A stretch of 64,000 nucleotides of DNA, from positions 1 through 64,000 of the forward strand of contig NZ_BAEG01000118.1 of assembly GCF_000238915.1 (NCBI RefSeq), in the 5' to 3' direction. This document shows, piece by piece, positions 43,025-51,919 of the stretch (position 1 is its first letter; each line of letters begins with the position of its first letter). Source of the DNA: Arthrobacter globiformis NBRC 12137. Its GTDB lineage: Bacteria; Actinomycetota; Actinomycetes; Actinomycetales; Micrococcaceae. The notes under the pieces are model-generated. The model was not told the DNA's origin and ran no database searches. It worked only from the letters and a program-made list of their open reading frames with translations. Position numbers and translations under genes: made by a program.

Positions 43025-43395
43025 CGCTGTTACCTCCTGTCAGCTTCCGGCCCCATTGCAGGATGCGGATGACCGGAATGGGTCCCAACACCAACCAAGC
43101 TACGCCGTTGCCGGGCGCTTGTCAGGCGGTCGTCCGGGAGCCTCGCAAGCGGCGAACCTCCCCGCCTTCAGCGGCTCAGCGCCAGGAATCCTGAGAGTTT
43201 CCCTATGAAAACCCGGGAAGTTGCTGGCGGACGAAGGGGCGTTGTGGACAGACTGGACCGTTCCGTCAGGCGGACCCCCCCAAATCCGCCCAAAGTGCGG
43301 CTGCAGAGGGGTGCCGGCACCGAGGTTTTCACAGGAGGCTTGGCGCATATTGGCGCCATGCAAAGGATCACGCCGCCAGTGGAGAAGCCCCAGTG
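43025..43395. other. 371-bp intergenic region without a convincing gene
   Basis: It must hold the promoter of the Hsp20 gene on the left. I see short open frames of about 60-90 codons here but none with a ribosome site and sensible composition. A GGCGCATATTGGCGCC block near 43342 is partly symmetrical. Confidence 0.4.
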
Positions 43396-43581
43396 ATGAA
43401 GCTGATACTCCTGTGTATTCCCGTGGTTACATTCGCCGCCCTCAACGTCTGGAGCCAGGCGGTTACGGAGCCGCCGGCCGTGCAGGGTCCGGGCGTGGTG
43501 GTCATTGAGCTGCCCACTTCAGCCAAAGCCGATTTCCTGAAAGAAGACGCGAACATTCAAGGAGGTTCCGATGGACGCTAG
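43396..43581 (+). CDS. Small secreted or membrane-anchored hypothetical protein
   Basis: 61 residues. The N-terminal hydrophobic stretch (KLILLCIPVVTFAALNVWS) fits a signal anchor, then a short Pro-rich exported part. GTG at 43393 is an alternative start. Its end overlaps the next gene by 11 bases, so the two are coupled. Confidence 0.5.
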   Translation: MKLILLCIPVVTFAALNVWSQAVTEPPAVQGPGVVVIELPTSAKADFLKEDANIQGGSDGR

Positions 43582-44026
43582 TGCCCCCACCCCTGCTGAG
43601 CACGAAAGGCTGAGGACTGCCGCCGATCCGGGGAGAAGCGCCGAGGAGGCGCTGGAGCTCTTCTGCAGCGACTCACTGAGGTCGATCGACAGGACTGTGA
43701 TGCGCGCCCAGGTCATCGAACTCATCCTTGACATCCTGGCCACCACTGATGTCAAGTCCGAAGCCCGGCACCGGCTGCTGCAGCATCTGGCCTCCCATCC
43801 GGGATCCCCCGAGCAAGCGCTGCTGTGCCACCTGAGCGAAAACGCCTGCCTGCCGCCGGTCACGGACGGCAGCTCCCTCCCGGCGGCCGACTACTTCCCG
43901 GCGGGCGGAGACTACTTCGCGGCCGGCGCTGCAGAGGGGCCGATGGAAGGCACCAAAGACACAGTTGACGGACCGAAGCCGACGTGGCTGCCCGCTCCCC
44001 TGCGGAACCTGCTTCGGCTCGACTGA
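43571..44026 (+). CDS. Hypothetical protein
   Basis: 151 residues, no family recognised. The N-terminal ~95 residues look helical (AEEALELFCSDSLRSIDRTVMR, IELILDILATTDVKSEARHRLLQHL), and the C-terminal part is Gly/Ala/Asp-rich, ending in a basic LRNLLRLD. GGAGG lies 6 bases before ATG 43571. It overlaps the small exported-protein gene upstream. Confidence 0.6.
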   Translation: MDASAPTPAEHERLRTAADPGRSAEEALELFCSDSLRSIDRTVMRAQVIELILDILATTDVKSEARHRLLQHLASHPGSPEQALLCHLSENACLPPVTDGSSLPAADYFPAGGDYFAAGAAEGPMEGTKDTVDGPKPTWLPAPLRNLLRLD

Positions 44027-44087
44027 AGAGGAACGACGGCGGGGGTGGACCTACGCTGCCAGCTGCGGCGAGGTCAGGCCCCGGGTC

Positions 44088-44702
44088 TTAGTTCCGGTGG
44101 TGCGCGATGAGCCAGCCGGCCATCTGCTGCGCCCGCTTGTTGGCGAGGAAGTCGCCTTCCGTCGCGGAAATGATGGAGCCCTTCATCAGGATGTGCCAGG
44201 AGCGCGCGAATTCGTCAGGGCGTTCCAGCCCCGCTTCCTCGGCAAGTGCCTGGATGTGGCCCCGGATTCTGGCGAGGTAGCCGATGCTGGCCTCCCCCAG
44301 GGGATGCCCCGGGCCCATTTCGAGGAGGACATTGATGAACGTGCACGCTTCGAAATCGTCCCGCTGGAACCAATCGCCGAACACGTCGAAAATGGCCAGC
44401 AGCCGGCCCTCGGGTGTGGTTCCCCTGCGCCTCGCCTCGGAGACAATCAGGTCCACCGTCCATACCTGGTCACGGAGGGCCAGGAAAGCCAGAACCAGCG
44501 CATCCTTTGACGGAAAGTGACGGTAGAACGTCGACTTGGCCACGCCGGACCGCTCGATCAGCTCATTGATACCGACGTCCCGGACGCCGCGGTGGGAGAA
44601 AAGCTCGTAGGCAGCGGCCAGGATCCGATCCACTGGTTCGCTATGGCCGGTCCGCACCTCGTCAGGCAACAAGGTGTCCCCGGTTGCATCAGGAGCACTC
44701 AT
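44088..44702 (-). CDS. TetR family transcriptional regulator
   Basis: 204 residues. The helix-turn-helix (~30-75) reads DRILAAAYELFSHRGVRDVGINELI and SGVAKSTFYRHFPSKDALV. The C-terminal ligand domain is of the AcrR-like type with FINVLLEMGPGHPLGEASIG. ATG 44702 lies 30 bases from a perfect palindrome (44733-44750), likely its own operator. The target is unclear; the next gene upstream on the opposite strand is a small hypothetical protein. Confidence 0.9.
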   Translation of the reverse strand: MSAPDATGDTLLPDEVRTGHSEPVDRILAAAYELFSHRGVRDVGINELIERSGVAKSTFYRHFPSKDALVLAFLALRDQVWTVDLIVSEARRRGTTPEGRLLAIFDVFGDWFQRDDFEACTFINVLLEMGPGHPLGEASIGYLARIRGHIQALAEEAGLERPDEFARSWHILMKGSIISATEGDFLANKRAQQMAGWLIAHHRN

Positions 44703-44732
44703 TAGGGAATCAGTGTACCTTGGGACTGGCAG

Positions 44733-44750
44733 AGACAGACCTGTCTGTCT
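44733..44750. promoter_or_regulatory. TetR-type operator AGACAGAC-CT-GTCTGTCT
   Basis: Perfect 8-bp inverted repeats separated by two bases, directly upstream of the TetR gene and between it and a divergent gene. Typical of autoregulated TetR operators. Confidence 0.8.
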
Positions 44751-44840
44751 TATTGTTTTAGGGTCATGACACCTCGTCATCGGGAATGCTGGTTCCCGGG
44801 CGCTGGCGTCACTGCAATGGAGCAGAATGGGAGGGCACCG

Positions 44841-45077
44841 ATGGACGACGACATCCGCGCGGTGGAAGAAGCCGTGGCGACGCTGGAATCCGCAAAAGCA
44901 GAGCATGACCCGGCAGAGGCAACCCTGCAGAGCGCAGTAGCCGCGGCCGTAACCCACGGCAAGCCGATCCGTGAAGTGGCAGCCGCCGCGCATATGACAG
45001 CGCTGGAGGTTCTTGACGCCGCCGACGCCGCCACGTATCCGCAAAAGGAGCTTCAGCCCTGGATGCTGGCTACGTAG
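44841..45077 (+). CDS. Hypothetical protein
   Basis: 78 residues, mostly helical and Ala/Glu-rich (AVEEAVATLESAKAEHD, then SAVAAAVTHGKPIREVAAAA, a helix-turn-helix-like shape). No family recognised. ATG 44841 has GGGAGG 6 bases upstream. Divergent from tetR across its operator, so it may be under TetR control. Confidence 0.6.
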   Translation: MDDDIRAVEEAVATLESAKAEHDPAEATLQSAVAAAVTHGKPIREVAAAAHMTALEVLDAADAATYPQKELQPWMLAT

Positions 45078-45196
45078 GCGCATGCAAGACCTTGCGAAAA
45101 CTTGATTTGATCCCGAGGTAAACCTGCGGCAAGCCTGATCGGCCCGCGCCACCCTTAAGCATCAGCCCCTGGAGGAGAGATCTTTCCAGGGAAAGC

Positions 45197-45709
45197 ATGC
45201 AACTAAGGCCGCTAGGAAGCGGGGGCGCCATGAACCAGTCAGCAACTCTCGAGGAAGTCATCGAAGTCGGCGGTGTCATGACCGACCGGCAGCCCGTGGA
45301 CTTTCACCGGCTGGGGCTCGCCGGCTGCATCGACAGGCTCACTGTCCCCCTGCGCCGCCAGGGTACCTGCGTCCGGTGGGAGACACCCCATCACGGCGTG
45401 GAGATCTCGTCCGGCTGCGCCTCGCTGCTGTACCACTCCGCGCAGGTGGCGCTGAGCAACACGTTCAAATATGCGCATGCCACGGATGTCACTGTCCGCC
45501 TCGCAGCCGTTTTCCACGGCATCCGCCTGATGGTCGCCGACAACGGCACGGGCTTCGAGTCGGTTCCGCCGGCGGCGGGAGAAGGCATCGGCCACGGTGC
45601 GGGGCTCAGGACCATTTCACAGGCGGTAAAGGAAGCGGGCGGGACCGTGGACATCAGTTCGGCTCCCGGCACCGGCACGGCCATCACCATCACCATTCCG
45701 CTGGACTGA
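45197..45709 (+). CDS. Orphan histidine kinase-like ATPase domain protein
   Basis: 170 residues. A GHKL ATPase domain shows an N box in VALSNTFKYAHATDVTV and a G1 box in VADNGTGFE, then GHGAGLRTISQAVKEAGG and SAPGTGTAITITIP. The resemblance is to NarL-partner kinases, but the dimerisation/phosphoacceptor domain and any sensor region are absent. It may act as an ATP-binding partner or anti-sigma-like kinase. The start could also be ATG 45230. No response regulator is adjacent. Confidence 0.75.
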   Translation: MQLRPLGSGGAMNQSATLEEVIEVGGVMTDRQPVDFHRLGLAGCIDRLTVPLRRQGTCVRWETPHHGVEISSGCASLLYHSAQVALSNTFKYAHATDVTVRLAAVFHGIRLMVADNGTGFESVPPAAGEGIGHGAGLRTISQAVKEAGGTVDISSAPGTGTAITITIPLD

Positions 45710-45773
45710 CGCAACTCCGCGGCACCATCGGCACACTCCGGCGATCCGCCAGGACTCGCCTAGGATGCTGTGC

Positions 45774-46433
45774 ATGACCCTTCCGAACGTTGAGCCCGTG
45801 AGTGCTTTCGAGTCCGCGGAGATCCAGCAGGCCGTCACCGAACTGCGCAGCCGGCTAACCTCCGGCCGACGGGTTCTGCTCGGCGTGGCTGGTTCCCCGG
45901 GGTCCGGCAAATCCACGTTCTCGGCCTGTCTCGCGGACGCCCTGGGCCCTGAGTCCGCCCTCGTGGTGCCCATGGATGGCTTCCACCTGGGCAACGCCAT
46001 CATCGACGGCACTCCACTGCGACAGCGCAAGGGCGCTCCGGACACGTTCGACGTCGGTGGTTATCTTTCGCTCCTGAGGCGCCTTGTGCGCCGGGACGAG
46101 GAGGTCGTATACGCGCCGGAGTTCCGGCGGACGATCGATGAGCCCGTGGCCGCATCGCTCGCCATCCCAGCCGCCGTCCCGGTCATCATCACCGAGGGCA
46201 ACTACCTGCTCAGCGACGCTCCGCGCTGGCAGCAGGTGCGGGCACAACTGGACGAGGTGTGGTTCATCGACACACCGCACAGCCTGCGCCTTGCCCGCCT
46301 GGTTGAGCGGCACATGTTCTACGGCATGGACCGCGCTGCGGCCGAGGCGTGGGCCAACGGGCCGGACGCGGCCAATGCCCGCCTAATCGAAGCCACGCGC
46401 TCCCGCGCCGACAGGATCATGACCTGGTACTAG
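45774..46433 (+). CDS. P-loop nucleoside/nucleotide kinase family protein
   Basis: 219 residues. Walker A is GSPGSGKST (~residue 40), followed by VVPMDGFHLGN, a hallmark of the uridine kinase/pantothenate kinase-like group, and late RLVERHMFYGM. Proteins of this subgroup include fructose and pantothenate kinases; its substrate is unknown. ATG 45774 (AGGA upstream) is preferred to ATG 45765. Its TAG stop abuts the stop of the opposing gene with no gap. Confidence 0.85.
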   Translation: MTLPNVEPVSAFESAEIQQAVTELRSRLTSGRRVLLGVAGSPGSGKSTFSACLADALGPESALVVPMDGFHLGNAIIDGTPLRQRKGAPDTFDVGGYLSLLRRLVRRDEEVVYAPEFRRTIDEPVAASLAIPAAVPVIITEGNYLLSDAPRWQQVRAQLDEVWFIDTPHSLRLARLVERHMFYGMDRAAAEAWANGPDAANARLIEATRSRADRIMTWY

Positions 46434-46679
46434 CTACCTGTCCTCGGCATCCCACAGCCCGGATTCGTCCGCAGCCTCTTCCGGTTTGTGCTGGCCCTCC
46501 GGCGCTCCACTGCCAACGTAGCTGGCGGGCACTGTTCCGCCGGCCTGTGTCATCTGTTCCTCACGAATGTTGTGCGCCGTACCGGCCTGGGGATGGGGCT
46601 GTTCCTGTTCGACGGCGTCCGGGTCGCCAGGGCCCCGAAGCTCGCTGGGCTCTTCCGCATTGCGCTTGCTGTCAGTCAT
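46434..46679 (-). CDS. Small acidic hypothetical protein
   Basis: 81 residues, rich in Glu, Gln and Gly, no predicted fold. ATG 46679 has GAGAGG about 8 bases upstream. A longer upstream frame has no homology. It belongs with the other small acidic proteins of the window (39769, 62712) by composition only. Confidence 0.55.
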   Translation of the reverse strand: MTDSKRNAEEPSELRGPGDPDAVEQEQPHPQAGTAHNIREEQMTQAGGTVPASYVGSGAPEGQHKPEEAADESGLWDAEDR

Positions 46680-46690
46680 GCCACTGCCTC

Positions 46691-46807
46691 TCACTGGGAA
46701 ATGCCGGTCGCGTCCCAGTCTAAGCACACCAAGTACCGCCGCAGCGAGCTTGCCAGAAGCCGGACCGTCCAGACCAGGATGAGCGCGATACCGGCCAGCG
46801 TGGGCAC
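46691..46807 (-). CDS. Possible 38-residue membrane protein
   Basis: GTG 46807 opens a frame with one strong hydrophobic segment (LAGIALILVWTVRLLA) and a basic RR, ending ATGISQ. It starts 14 bases after the monooxygenase stop and ends 11 bases before the next gene. Ribosome site weak (CAGG). Small single-span proteins of this kind are easily missed. Tentative. Confidence 0.3.
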   Translation of the reverse strand: MPTLAGIALILVWTVRLLASSLRRYLVCLDWDATGISQ

Positions 46808-46821
46808 CCTGTGCCAGCAGG

Positions 46822-47869
46822 TTATGCTGGCCCCCGCACATCCTGCGGTGCCCACCCCAGGGATGGGGCCACATGCCGGGCGATGTTTTCCAGCAGCTTG
46901 GCGTTGTAGTCCACGCCAAGCTGGTTTGGGACGGTCAGCAGTAGCGTGTCTGCCGCCTGAACCGCGGCGTCGCCGGCCAGCTCGGCGGCGATGACGTCCG
47001 GCTCGCCGATGTAGCTCTTGCCGAAGCGGGCCAGGGTGCCATCCAGGGCGCCCACCTGGTCCCGTCCCTCGCGGAGGGCGCTCAGCCCGAAGTACTGCCG
47101 GTCCTCGTCATCGGCCAGCGGCAGGACGCTGCGGCTGACCGAAACCCGCGGCTCACGGCCGTGCCCGGCCGCCGCCCACGCCTCACGGAACATCGCTATC
47201 TGCTCGGCCTGGAGCTCGTGGAACGGTACCCCGGTATCCTCGGTCAGCAAGGTGGAGCTCATGAGGTTCATCCCGCGCTCCGCCGCCCAGACCGCTGTCT
47301 TCCGGGTTCCGGCGCCCCACCAGATCCGCTCGGGCAGCCCCTCGGATCGGGGCTGGACAGGGAGCAGCCCGGTGGCCCCTCCGGCGTACCGGGGATCGGC
47401 CTCCACCACGCCCGGCGCCGGAGATGGCCTGCCGGAACTCCTCGGCGTGCCGGCGCGCCATGTCGGCGTCGGTCTCGCCCTCCCGCGGCGCATGGCCGAA
47501 GGCGGCCGCGCCGTTCCGGGCCGGCTCGGGTGAGCCGCGGCTGATGCCGAGCTGAAGCCGGCCCCCGCTGATGAGGTCCGTGGCCGCCGCCTCCTCGGCC
47601 ATGTACAGCGGATTCTCGTAGCGCATGTCGATGACGCCGGTACCGAGCTCAATGCGGCGGGTGCGGGCCGCCGCGGCCGCGAGCAGCGGAAACGGCGATG
47701 CCTGCTGGCGCGCGAAGTGGTGAACGCGGAAAAACGCGCCGTCGATGCCCAGCTCCTCCGCGGCCACGGCCAGCTCTATCCCCTGCAGCAGGGCATCACG
47801 TGCCGTCCTGGTGCGGGAACCCTGCACCGGGCCCCAGTGTCCGAACGAGAGGAAGCCAATTCGTTTCAT
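46822..47869 (-). pseudogene. Luciferase-like (LLM) monooxygenase, frameshifted
   Basis: The N-terminal half from ATG 47869 (KRIGFLSFGHWGPVQGSRTRT, TGVIDMRYENPLYMAEE) and the C-terminal half (VVEADPRYAGGATGLLPVQP, IWWGAGTRKTA, LADDEDRQYFGL) lie in different frames. The break is at 47411-47413, where removing one base of a CCC run (GGG on the coding strand) restores a full-length protein of about 348 residues. It is therefore either a real one-base frameshift or a sequencing error. The intact enzyme would be a flavin-dependent monooxygenase of unknown substrate. Confidence 0.8.
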
Positions 47870-48011
47870 GCCCACCACAACATCCCCGCGTCCTGTGCCA
47901 TTCCTGCAGGCCACGCCCTGTGACAGGCCGCGCGCACCGGCCCGCGATCCCGATAGGTTGGTACCACCGCATGAGGACGTCCGTTCTCACGAGACCGAAG
48001 GGAATGCTGAC

Positions 48012-48848
48012 ATGGCGTACATCACCGTTGGACAGGAAAACAGCACCGACATCGAGCTCTACTACGAAGACCACGGAACCGGACAGGCTGTTGTCCTCAT
48101 CCACGGCTACCCCCTGGACGGATCCTCCTGGGAAAAGCAGACGGCGGCCCTGCTCGATGCCGGCTACCGCGTCGTCACGTACGACCGCCGCGGATTCGGT
48201 AAGTCCAGCAAGCCCACCACCGGCTACGACTATGACACCTTTGCGGGCGACCTCAACACCATCCTGACCACCCTCGACCTCAACGATGCGGTGCTGGTTG
48301 GCTTCTCGATGGGAACCGGCGAAGTGGCCCGATACCTCTCCACGTTCGGGTCGGCCCGCGTGGCCAAGGCCGCCTTCCTCGGATCCTTGGAGCCCTACCT
48401 CCTGCAGACCGACGACAACCCCGCCGGTGTGCCGCAGTCAGTCTTCGACGGCCTTGCCGAGGCAGTCAAAGCGGACCGCTACGCCTTCTTCACCGAGTTC
48501 TTCAAGAACTTCTACAACAGCGACACCTTCCTGGGTACGCCCAGGCTCAGCGAGGAGACCGTCAAGGCCAGCTGGAACCTCGCAGCCAGCTCCGGTGCGT
48601 TCGCCTCGGTGGCCGCCCAGCCCACCTGGATCACCGACTTCCGCGCCGATATCCCGAAGATCGACGTCCCGGCACTGATCGTGCATGGCACGGCGGACAA
48701 CATCCTGCCGATTGACGCTACGGGCCGGGAGTTCAGCAAGGCCCTCCCGGAGGCTGACTACGTGGAGATCGACGGCGCCCCGCACGGCCTGCTCTGGACC
48801 CACGGCGCAGAGGTCAACGAGGCCCTGCTCAGCTTCCTGGGCAAGTAG
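48012..48848 (+). CDS. Alpha/beta hydrolase (non-heme haloperoxidase type)
   Basis: 278 residues. The catalytic Ser is in GFSMGTGE (~residue 100), the oxyanion region in LIHGYPLDGSSWEKQ, the Asp in HGTADNILPI and the His in GAPHGLLWTH. The pattern matches cofactor-free haloperoxidases/arylesterases. The conserved RRGFGKSSKP is also typical. ATG 48012 has GGGAA upstream; longer frames overlap the divergent monooxygenase. No export signal. Confidence 0.9.
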   Translation: MAYITVGQENSTDIELYYEDHGTGQAVVLIHGYPLDGSSWEKQTAALLDAGYRVVTYDRRGFGKSSKPTTGYDYDTFAGDLNTILTTLDLNDAVLVGFSMGTGEVARYLSTFGSARVAKAAFLGSLEPYLLQTDDNPAGVPQSVFDGLAEAVKADRYAFFTEFFKNFYNSDTFLGTPRLSEETVKASWNLAASSGAFASVAAQPTWITDFRADIPKIDVPALIVHGTADNILPIDATGREFSKALPEADYVEIDGAPHGLLWTHGAEVNEALLSFLGK

Positions 48849-48931
48849 CCCGGCGCCAAAGGAGGACGCCCGACGGCGGTACGCCCCACCGTCGGACGCC
48901 CTCTCGCCGCCCTACAAACAACTCCAACAGG

Positions 48932-48980
48932 TTGACAAATACTGAAACTAAGTGTTGACACGCACTTACGGGCGTACAAT
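48932..48980 (+). promoter_or_regulatory. AT-rich promoter region of the lysine-rich exported protein
   Basis: TTGACA occurs at 48932 and 48955, and TACAAT at 48975-48980. The spacing from the second TTGACA to TACAAT is only 14 bases, so the exact pairing is unsure. The region is clearly less GC-rich than its surroundings. The rest of the 294-bp spacer shows only a weak hairpin (48872-48900). Confidence 0.4.
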
Positions 48981-49142
48981 TTGAAACACCGGATCCAAGG
49001 GCTTTCCTTGAAAATGAATCCGGCTCCAGGCCCACCCGGCCAGTCCGGGTGGACGATCATAAAACGGACAGAAGTGGTTGATAGGTCTCCACGCGTCACG
49101 TGATCGGCCAGCGATGCCCGAACACACCTCGCGGGAGAAACA

Positions 49143-49670
49143 ATGACAATGACTCCGCCAACACCGTCCCGCCGCTCGGCCAGGATCGCGTTGGTTTCCA
49201 CTGTTTCGCTGGGCCTGCTTGCGGGCCCCATCGCCATGGCCACTCCGGCTGTGGCAGACTCCAAGAGCGCTGACTGTACCGTCAAGGCGCTGAAGCCGAA
49301 GGTCCATGACAAGGACAAGGGCGGCTACAAGAAGGGCGAACGCAAGTTTGTCAAGGTGGAATTCGAGTTCAAGATCCGCTGCGACAAGGACACCAAGGTC
49401 CACTTCCAGCAAAAGATGTTCCAGAAGGACGGCAAGTGGAAGGTTGACCAGATCGGCAAGGACCACGGAAACGTGTGGGTCCACAAGCATGAATCCGTTG
49501 TCAACATCGTCAAGGTCTACGACAAGGACCGCCACGACAAGTACGAGAAGGTCTTCCACTACGTCAAGATCCGGGTGGAGAAGAAGGACAGGTACGGCAA
49601 GTGGGCAAAGTGGTCAGACTTTGACAAGAGCCCGGTCGCAACCATCTACATCCCCAACGGACGCTACTAG
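49143..49670 (+). CDS. Secreted lysine-rich hypothetical protein
   Basis: 175 residues with an apparent Sec signal peptide (basic start, hydrophobic ALVSTVSLGLLAGPIAMA, cleavage near AVA-DS). The mature part is very rich in Lys, Asp, Val and aromatic residues (KVEFEFKIRCDKDTKVHF, KVFHYVKIRVEKKDRYGKW), suggesting a beta-sandwich. It has one cysteine pair (~45 and ~80). No family recognised. It is followed by a strong terminator. Confidence 0.65.
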   Translation: MTMTPPTPSRRSARIALVSTVSLGLLAGPIAMATPAVADSKSADCTVKALKPKVHDKDKGGYKKGERKFVKVEFEFKIRCDKDTKVHFQQKMFQKDGKWKVDQIGKDHGNVWVHKHESVVNIVKVYDKDRHDKYEKVFHYVKIRVEKKDRYGKWAKWSDFDKSPVATIYIPNGRY

Positions 49671-49716
49671 CAGTTCGCTGCTTTCCTGAGTATCGGATTC
49701 ACTAGCTGAACAGGAG

Positions 49717-49758
49717 GCCGACGGCGGCACGTGGGTGCCGCCGTCGGCGCTGTTTTTA
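49717..49758. terminator. Strong bidirectional terminator
   Basis: Perfect 14-bp arms GCCGACGGCGGCAC (49717-49730) and its complement (49735-49748), loop GTGG, followed by a T-run (49752-49756). Lies between convergent genes. Confidence 0.9.
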
Positions 49759-49765
49759 CTCTCGC

Positions 49766-51919
49766 TCAGAGAGAACCTGTGCTGAACGTCCAGCTGGTGG
49801 ACTTCAGCGGGTTACCCGCCAGGTCGCGGACCGCGACGGAGCCTCCGGTCACTGTTACCGTGTACTTGGTCCATGCGCCCAGGGTTGCCGACGGGTTCAG
49901 GATCCACTGATTCGTGGTGCCATTGCGGGAAACCGTTGCCGACATCTTCACGCCGGTGGCGGTGTTCTTCAGCGTGACGGTGCCGGTGCTTGCTCCTTGG
50001 ATGGCCTCGCTGAAGGTCACCGCGATGTTGTTGACGCGCCGCACCAGCGTGGCGCCCGGGCGCGGCGTCATGGCCGTGATGCTCGGGGCCGGGCCGGTGG
50101 TGAACGTCCAGCTGGTGGTGGCCAGCGGGGTGCCTGCAGCGTCGCGGATGGCCGCAGCCCCGCCGGTCAGCGTCACGGTGTACTTTGCGTCGCTGGCGAG
50201 GCTGGCCGAGGGGTCCAGTGTGGCGGTCCGGGTAGTTGCGCTGTACGTGACGGCCGCCGGGACCACTGTGCCGCCCGGGCCCCGCAGCACGAAAGTGCTG
50301 GCACTGAGGCCCTGCACCGCGGTGTCGAAGGTGGCCGTGACATTGCTTCCTGCAGCCACGGAGGTGCCGTTCGCCCCGGGCGTGCGGGCCGTGACAGCGG
50401 GGGACGCGGCGGTGGTGAAGGACCAACTACCCGTCACGAAGGGGGTGCCTGCGGCGTCGCGGATGGCCGAGGCCCCGCCGGTCAGCGTCGCCGTGTACTT
50501 CTGCGCCGCGGCTAGCAGGCCCTCAGGGTTCAGCGTTGCGGTGCGCGTGGCGGCATCGTAGCTGACGGCAGCCGGCACCGCTGTGCCTGAGGCGTTCCGG
50601 AGGACGAAGGTGGAACCGGCCACGCCCTGGACCGCTGCGCTGAACGTGACGGTGACGTTGGCTCCCACAGCTGCGCCTGAGGAGTTGGCTGCCGGGCTGA
50701 GCGCCGTGACGGCGGGCGCGGTGAGGGCTCCCGCCGCGGGGTCGGTGAACAGCAGCCGGTTTGGTGTCCCCGCGGTGGCGGCGGAGACGGCCCCGGGGGT
50801 TGCCGCGGAAAGCAGCTTCGCCGCCACGTCTGCCGGCGGCAGGCCAGGTGACCGGGACAGCATTACGGCTGCGGCGCCTGCCACGTGCGGTGAGGCCATC
50901 GAGGTGCCGCTCATCAGGGCCGTGGCCGTGGTGGAGCCGGGGGACGCGGACTTGATGCCCACGCCCGGCGCGTACAGGTCAACGCAGCTGCCGTAGTTGG
51001 AGAACGCTGCCTGCTTGTCCGCGGAGTCGCTCGCTGCGACGGTCAGCGCGCCGGCAACGCGGGCCGGGGAGCTGTTGCAGGCATCGGCGGTGGAGTTCCC
51101 GGCGGCAACCACGGCGGTGACGCCGTCGTTGATGATGCCCTGCACCGCGGCGTCCACCATGGCGCTGGCGGTGCTGCCGAGGCTCAGGCTGGCCACGGCC
51201 GGGGTTCCGGCCTGGTGGTTGGACGCGACCCACTCCAGGCCCGCGATGACATCCGAGTTGAAGCCCGACCCGCTGCAGTCCAGGACCCTCACGGGAATCA
51301 CGGTGGCCGCCTTGGCCACGCCGTAGGTCTTCCCCGCAATGGTGCCGGCAACGTGCGTGCCGTGGCCGTTGCAGTCCCCGGTGCCCAGCCCGTCGGAAAT
51401 CGCGGTCCATCCCTGCGCGACGCGGCCAGCAAACTCCGCGTGCGCAGACAGCACGCCGGAGTCAATGACATAGGCGCTCACCCCGGCGCCTGACGACGCC
51501 GAGGTGTAGGTCCCGGAGAGCGGCAGGGCGCGTTGGTCAATGCGGTCCAGGCCCCACGGTGCGGACTGCTGGGTATCGGCGGCCGTCACCGGGGCATCGG
51601 GTTCGACGGCGGCGACGCCCGCCGAGCGCTTCAGTTCCGCAGCCTGTCCCGGCGTTGCCGTCACCACGGCGCCCCGGAGGGCCTTGGCGAAGGTGCGCCC
51701 GACCGCGATGTTCCTCGAGCGCAGGTTCCGCACGGCCGAGGATACGTCGGTCCCGGCAGAGTAGCGCACGATGTAGCGGGCCGGAGCTGGCGCCGCCGCC
51801 GGGGTTTCCGTGGCGGCGGTGCCCCCGGCGGCAGTGACAGGCGAAGCTCCGGCGAATGCTGCCACAAGGCTCGTCAGCAGCAGCGAGGCAAAGGCAGGAC
51901 GGAGAACAGAAGCGCGAAT
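49766..51919 (-). CDS. Secreted S8 subtilisin-like protease with three Ig-like domains
   Basis: 718 residues from the proposed start. Order: signal peptide (RASVLRPAFASLLLTSLVAAFAG), inhibitor I9 propeptide (RYIVRYSAGTDV...VAAVEPDAPV), S8 domain with Asp in YVIDSGV, His in NGHGTHVAGT and Ser in SGTSMASPHVAG, then three ~95-residue Big_5-type repeats (each with TVTFSEAIQG-like and TSWTFTTG-like ends). It degrades extracellular protein. No ATG, GTG or TTG lies near the signal peptide. An ATT at 51919 has AAGGAA 7 bases upstream. An ATG at 52090 would add 57 unconserved residues. Confidence 0.88.
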   Translation of the reverse strand: MRASVLRPAFASLLLTSLVAAFAGASPVTAAGGTAATETPAAAPAPARYIVRYSAGTDVSSAVRNLRSRNIAVGRTFAKALRGAVVTATPGQAAELKRSAGVAAVEPDAPVTAADTQQSAPWGLDRIDQRALPLSGTYTSASSGAGVSAYVIDSGVLSAHAEFAGRVAQGWTAISDGLGTGDCNGHGTHVAGTIAGKTYGVAKAATVIPVRVLDCSGSGFNSDVIAGLEWVASNHQAGTPAVASLSLGSTASAMVDAAVQGIINDGVTAVVAAGNSTADACNSSPARVAGALTVAASDSADKQAAFSNYGSCVDLYAPGVGIKSASPGSTTATALMSGTSMASPHVAGAAAVMLSRSPGLPPADVAAKLLSAATPGAVSAATAGTPNRLLFTDPAAGALTAPAVTALSPAANSSGAAVGANVTVTFSAAVQGVAGSTFVLRNASGTAVPAAVSYDAATRTATLNPEGLLAAAQKYTATLTGGASAIRDAAGTPFVTGSWSFTTAASPAVTARTPGANGTSVAAGSNVTATFDTAVQGLSASTFVLRGPGGTVVPAAVTYSATTRTATLDPSASLASDAKYTVTLTGGAAAIRDAAGTPLATTSWTFTTGPAPSITAMTPRPGATLVRRVNNIAVTFSEAIQGASTGTVTLKNTATGVKMSATVSRNGTTNQWILNPSATLGAWTKYTVTVTGGSVAVRDLAGNPLKSTSWTFSTGSL

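Noticed and set aside
43205..43396. Plus-strand frame of about 63 codons before the small secreted protein
   Set aside because: Arg/Pro/Gly-rich product, no ribosome site, and it overlaps the probable Hsp20 promoter region.
48955..48980. Confident sigma-70 promoter TTGACA/TACAAT
   Set aside because: The 14-base spacing is too short for a normal promoter, so it is listed only as a promoter region with low confidence.
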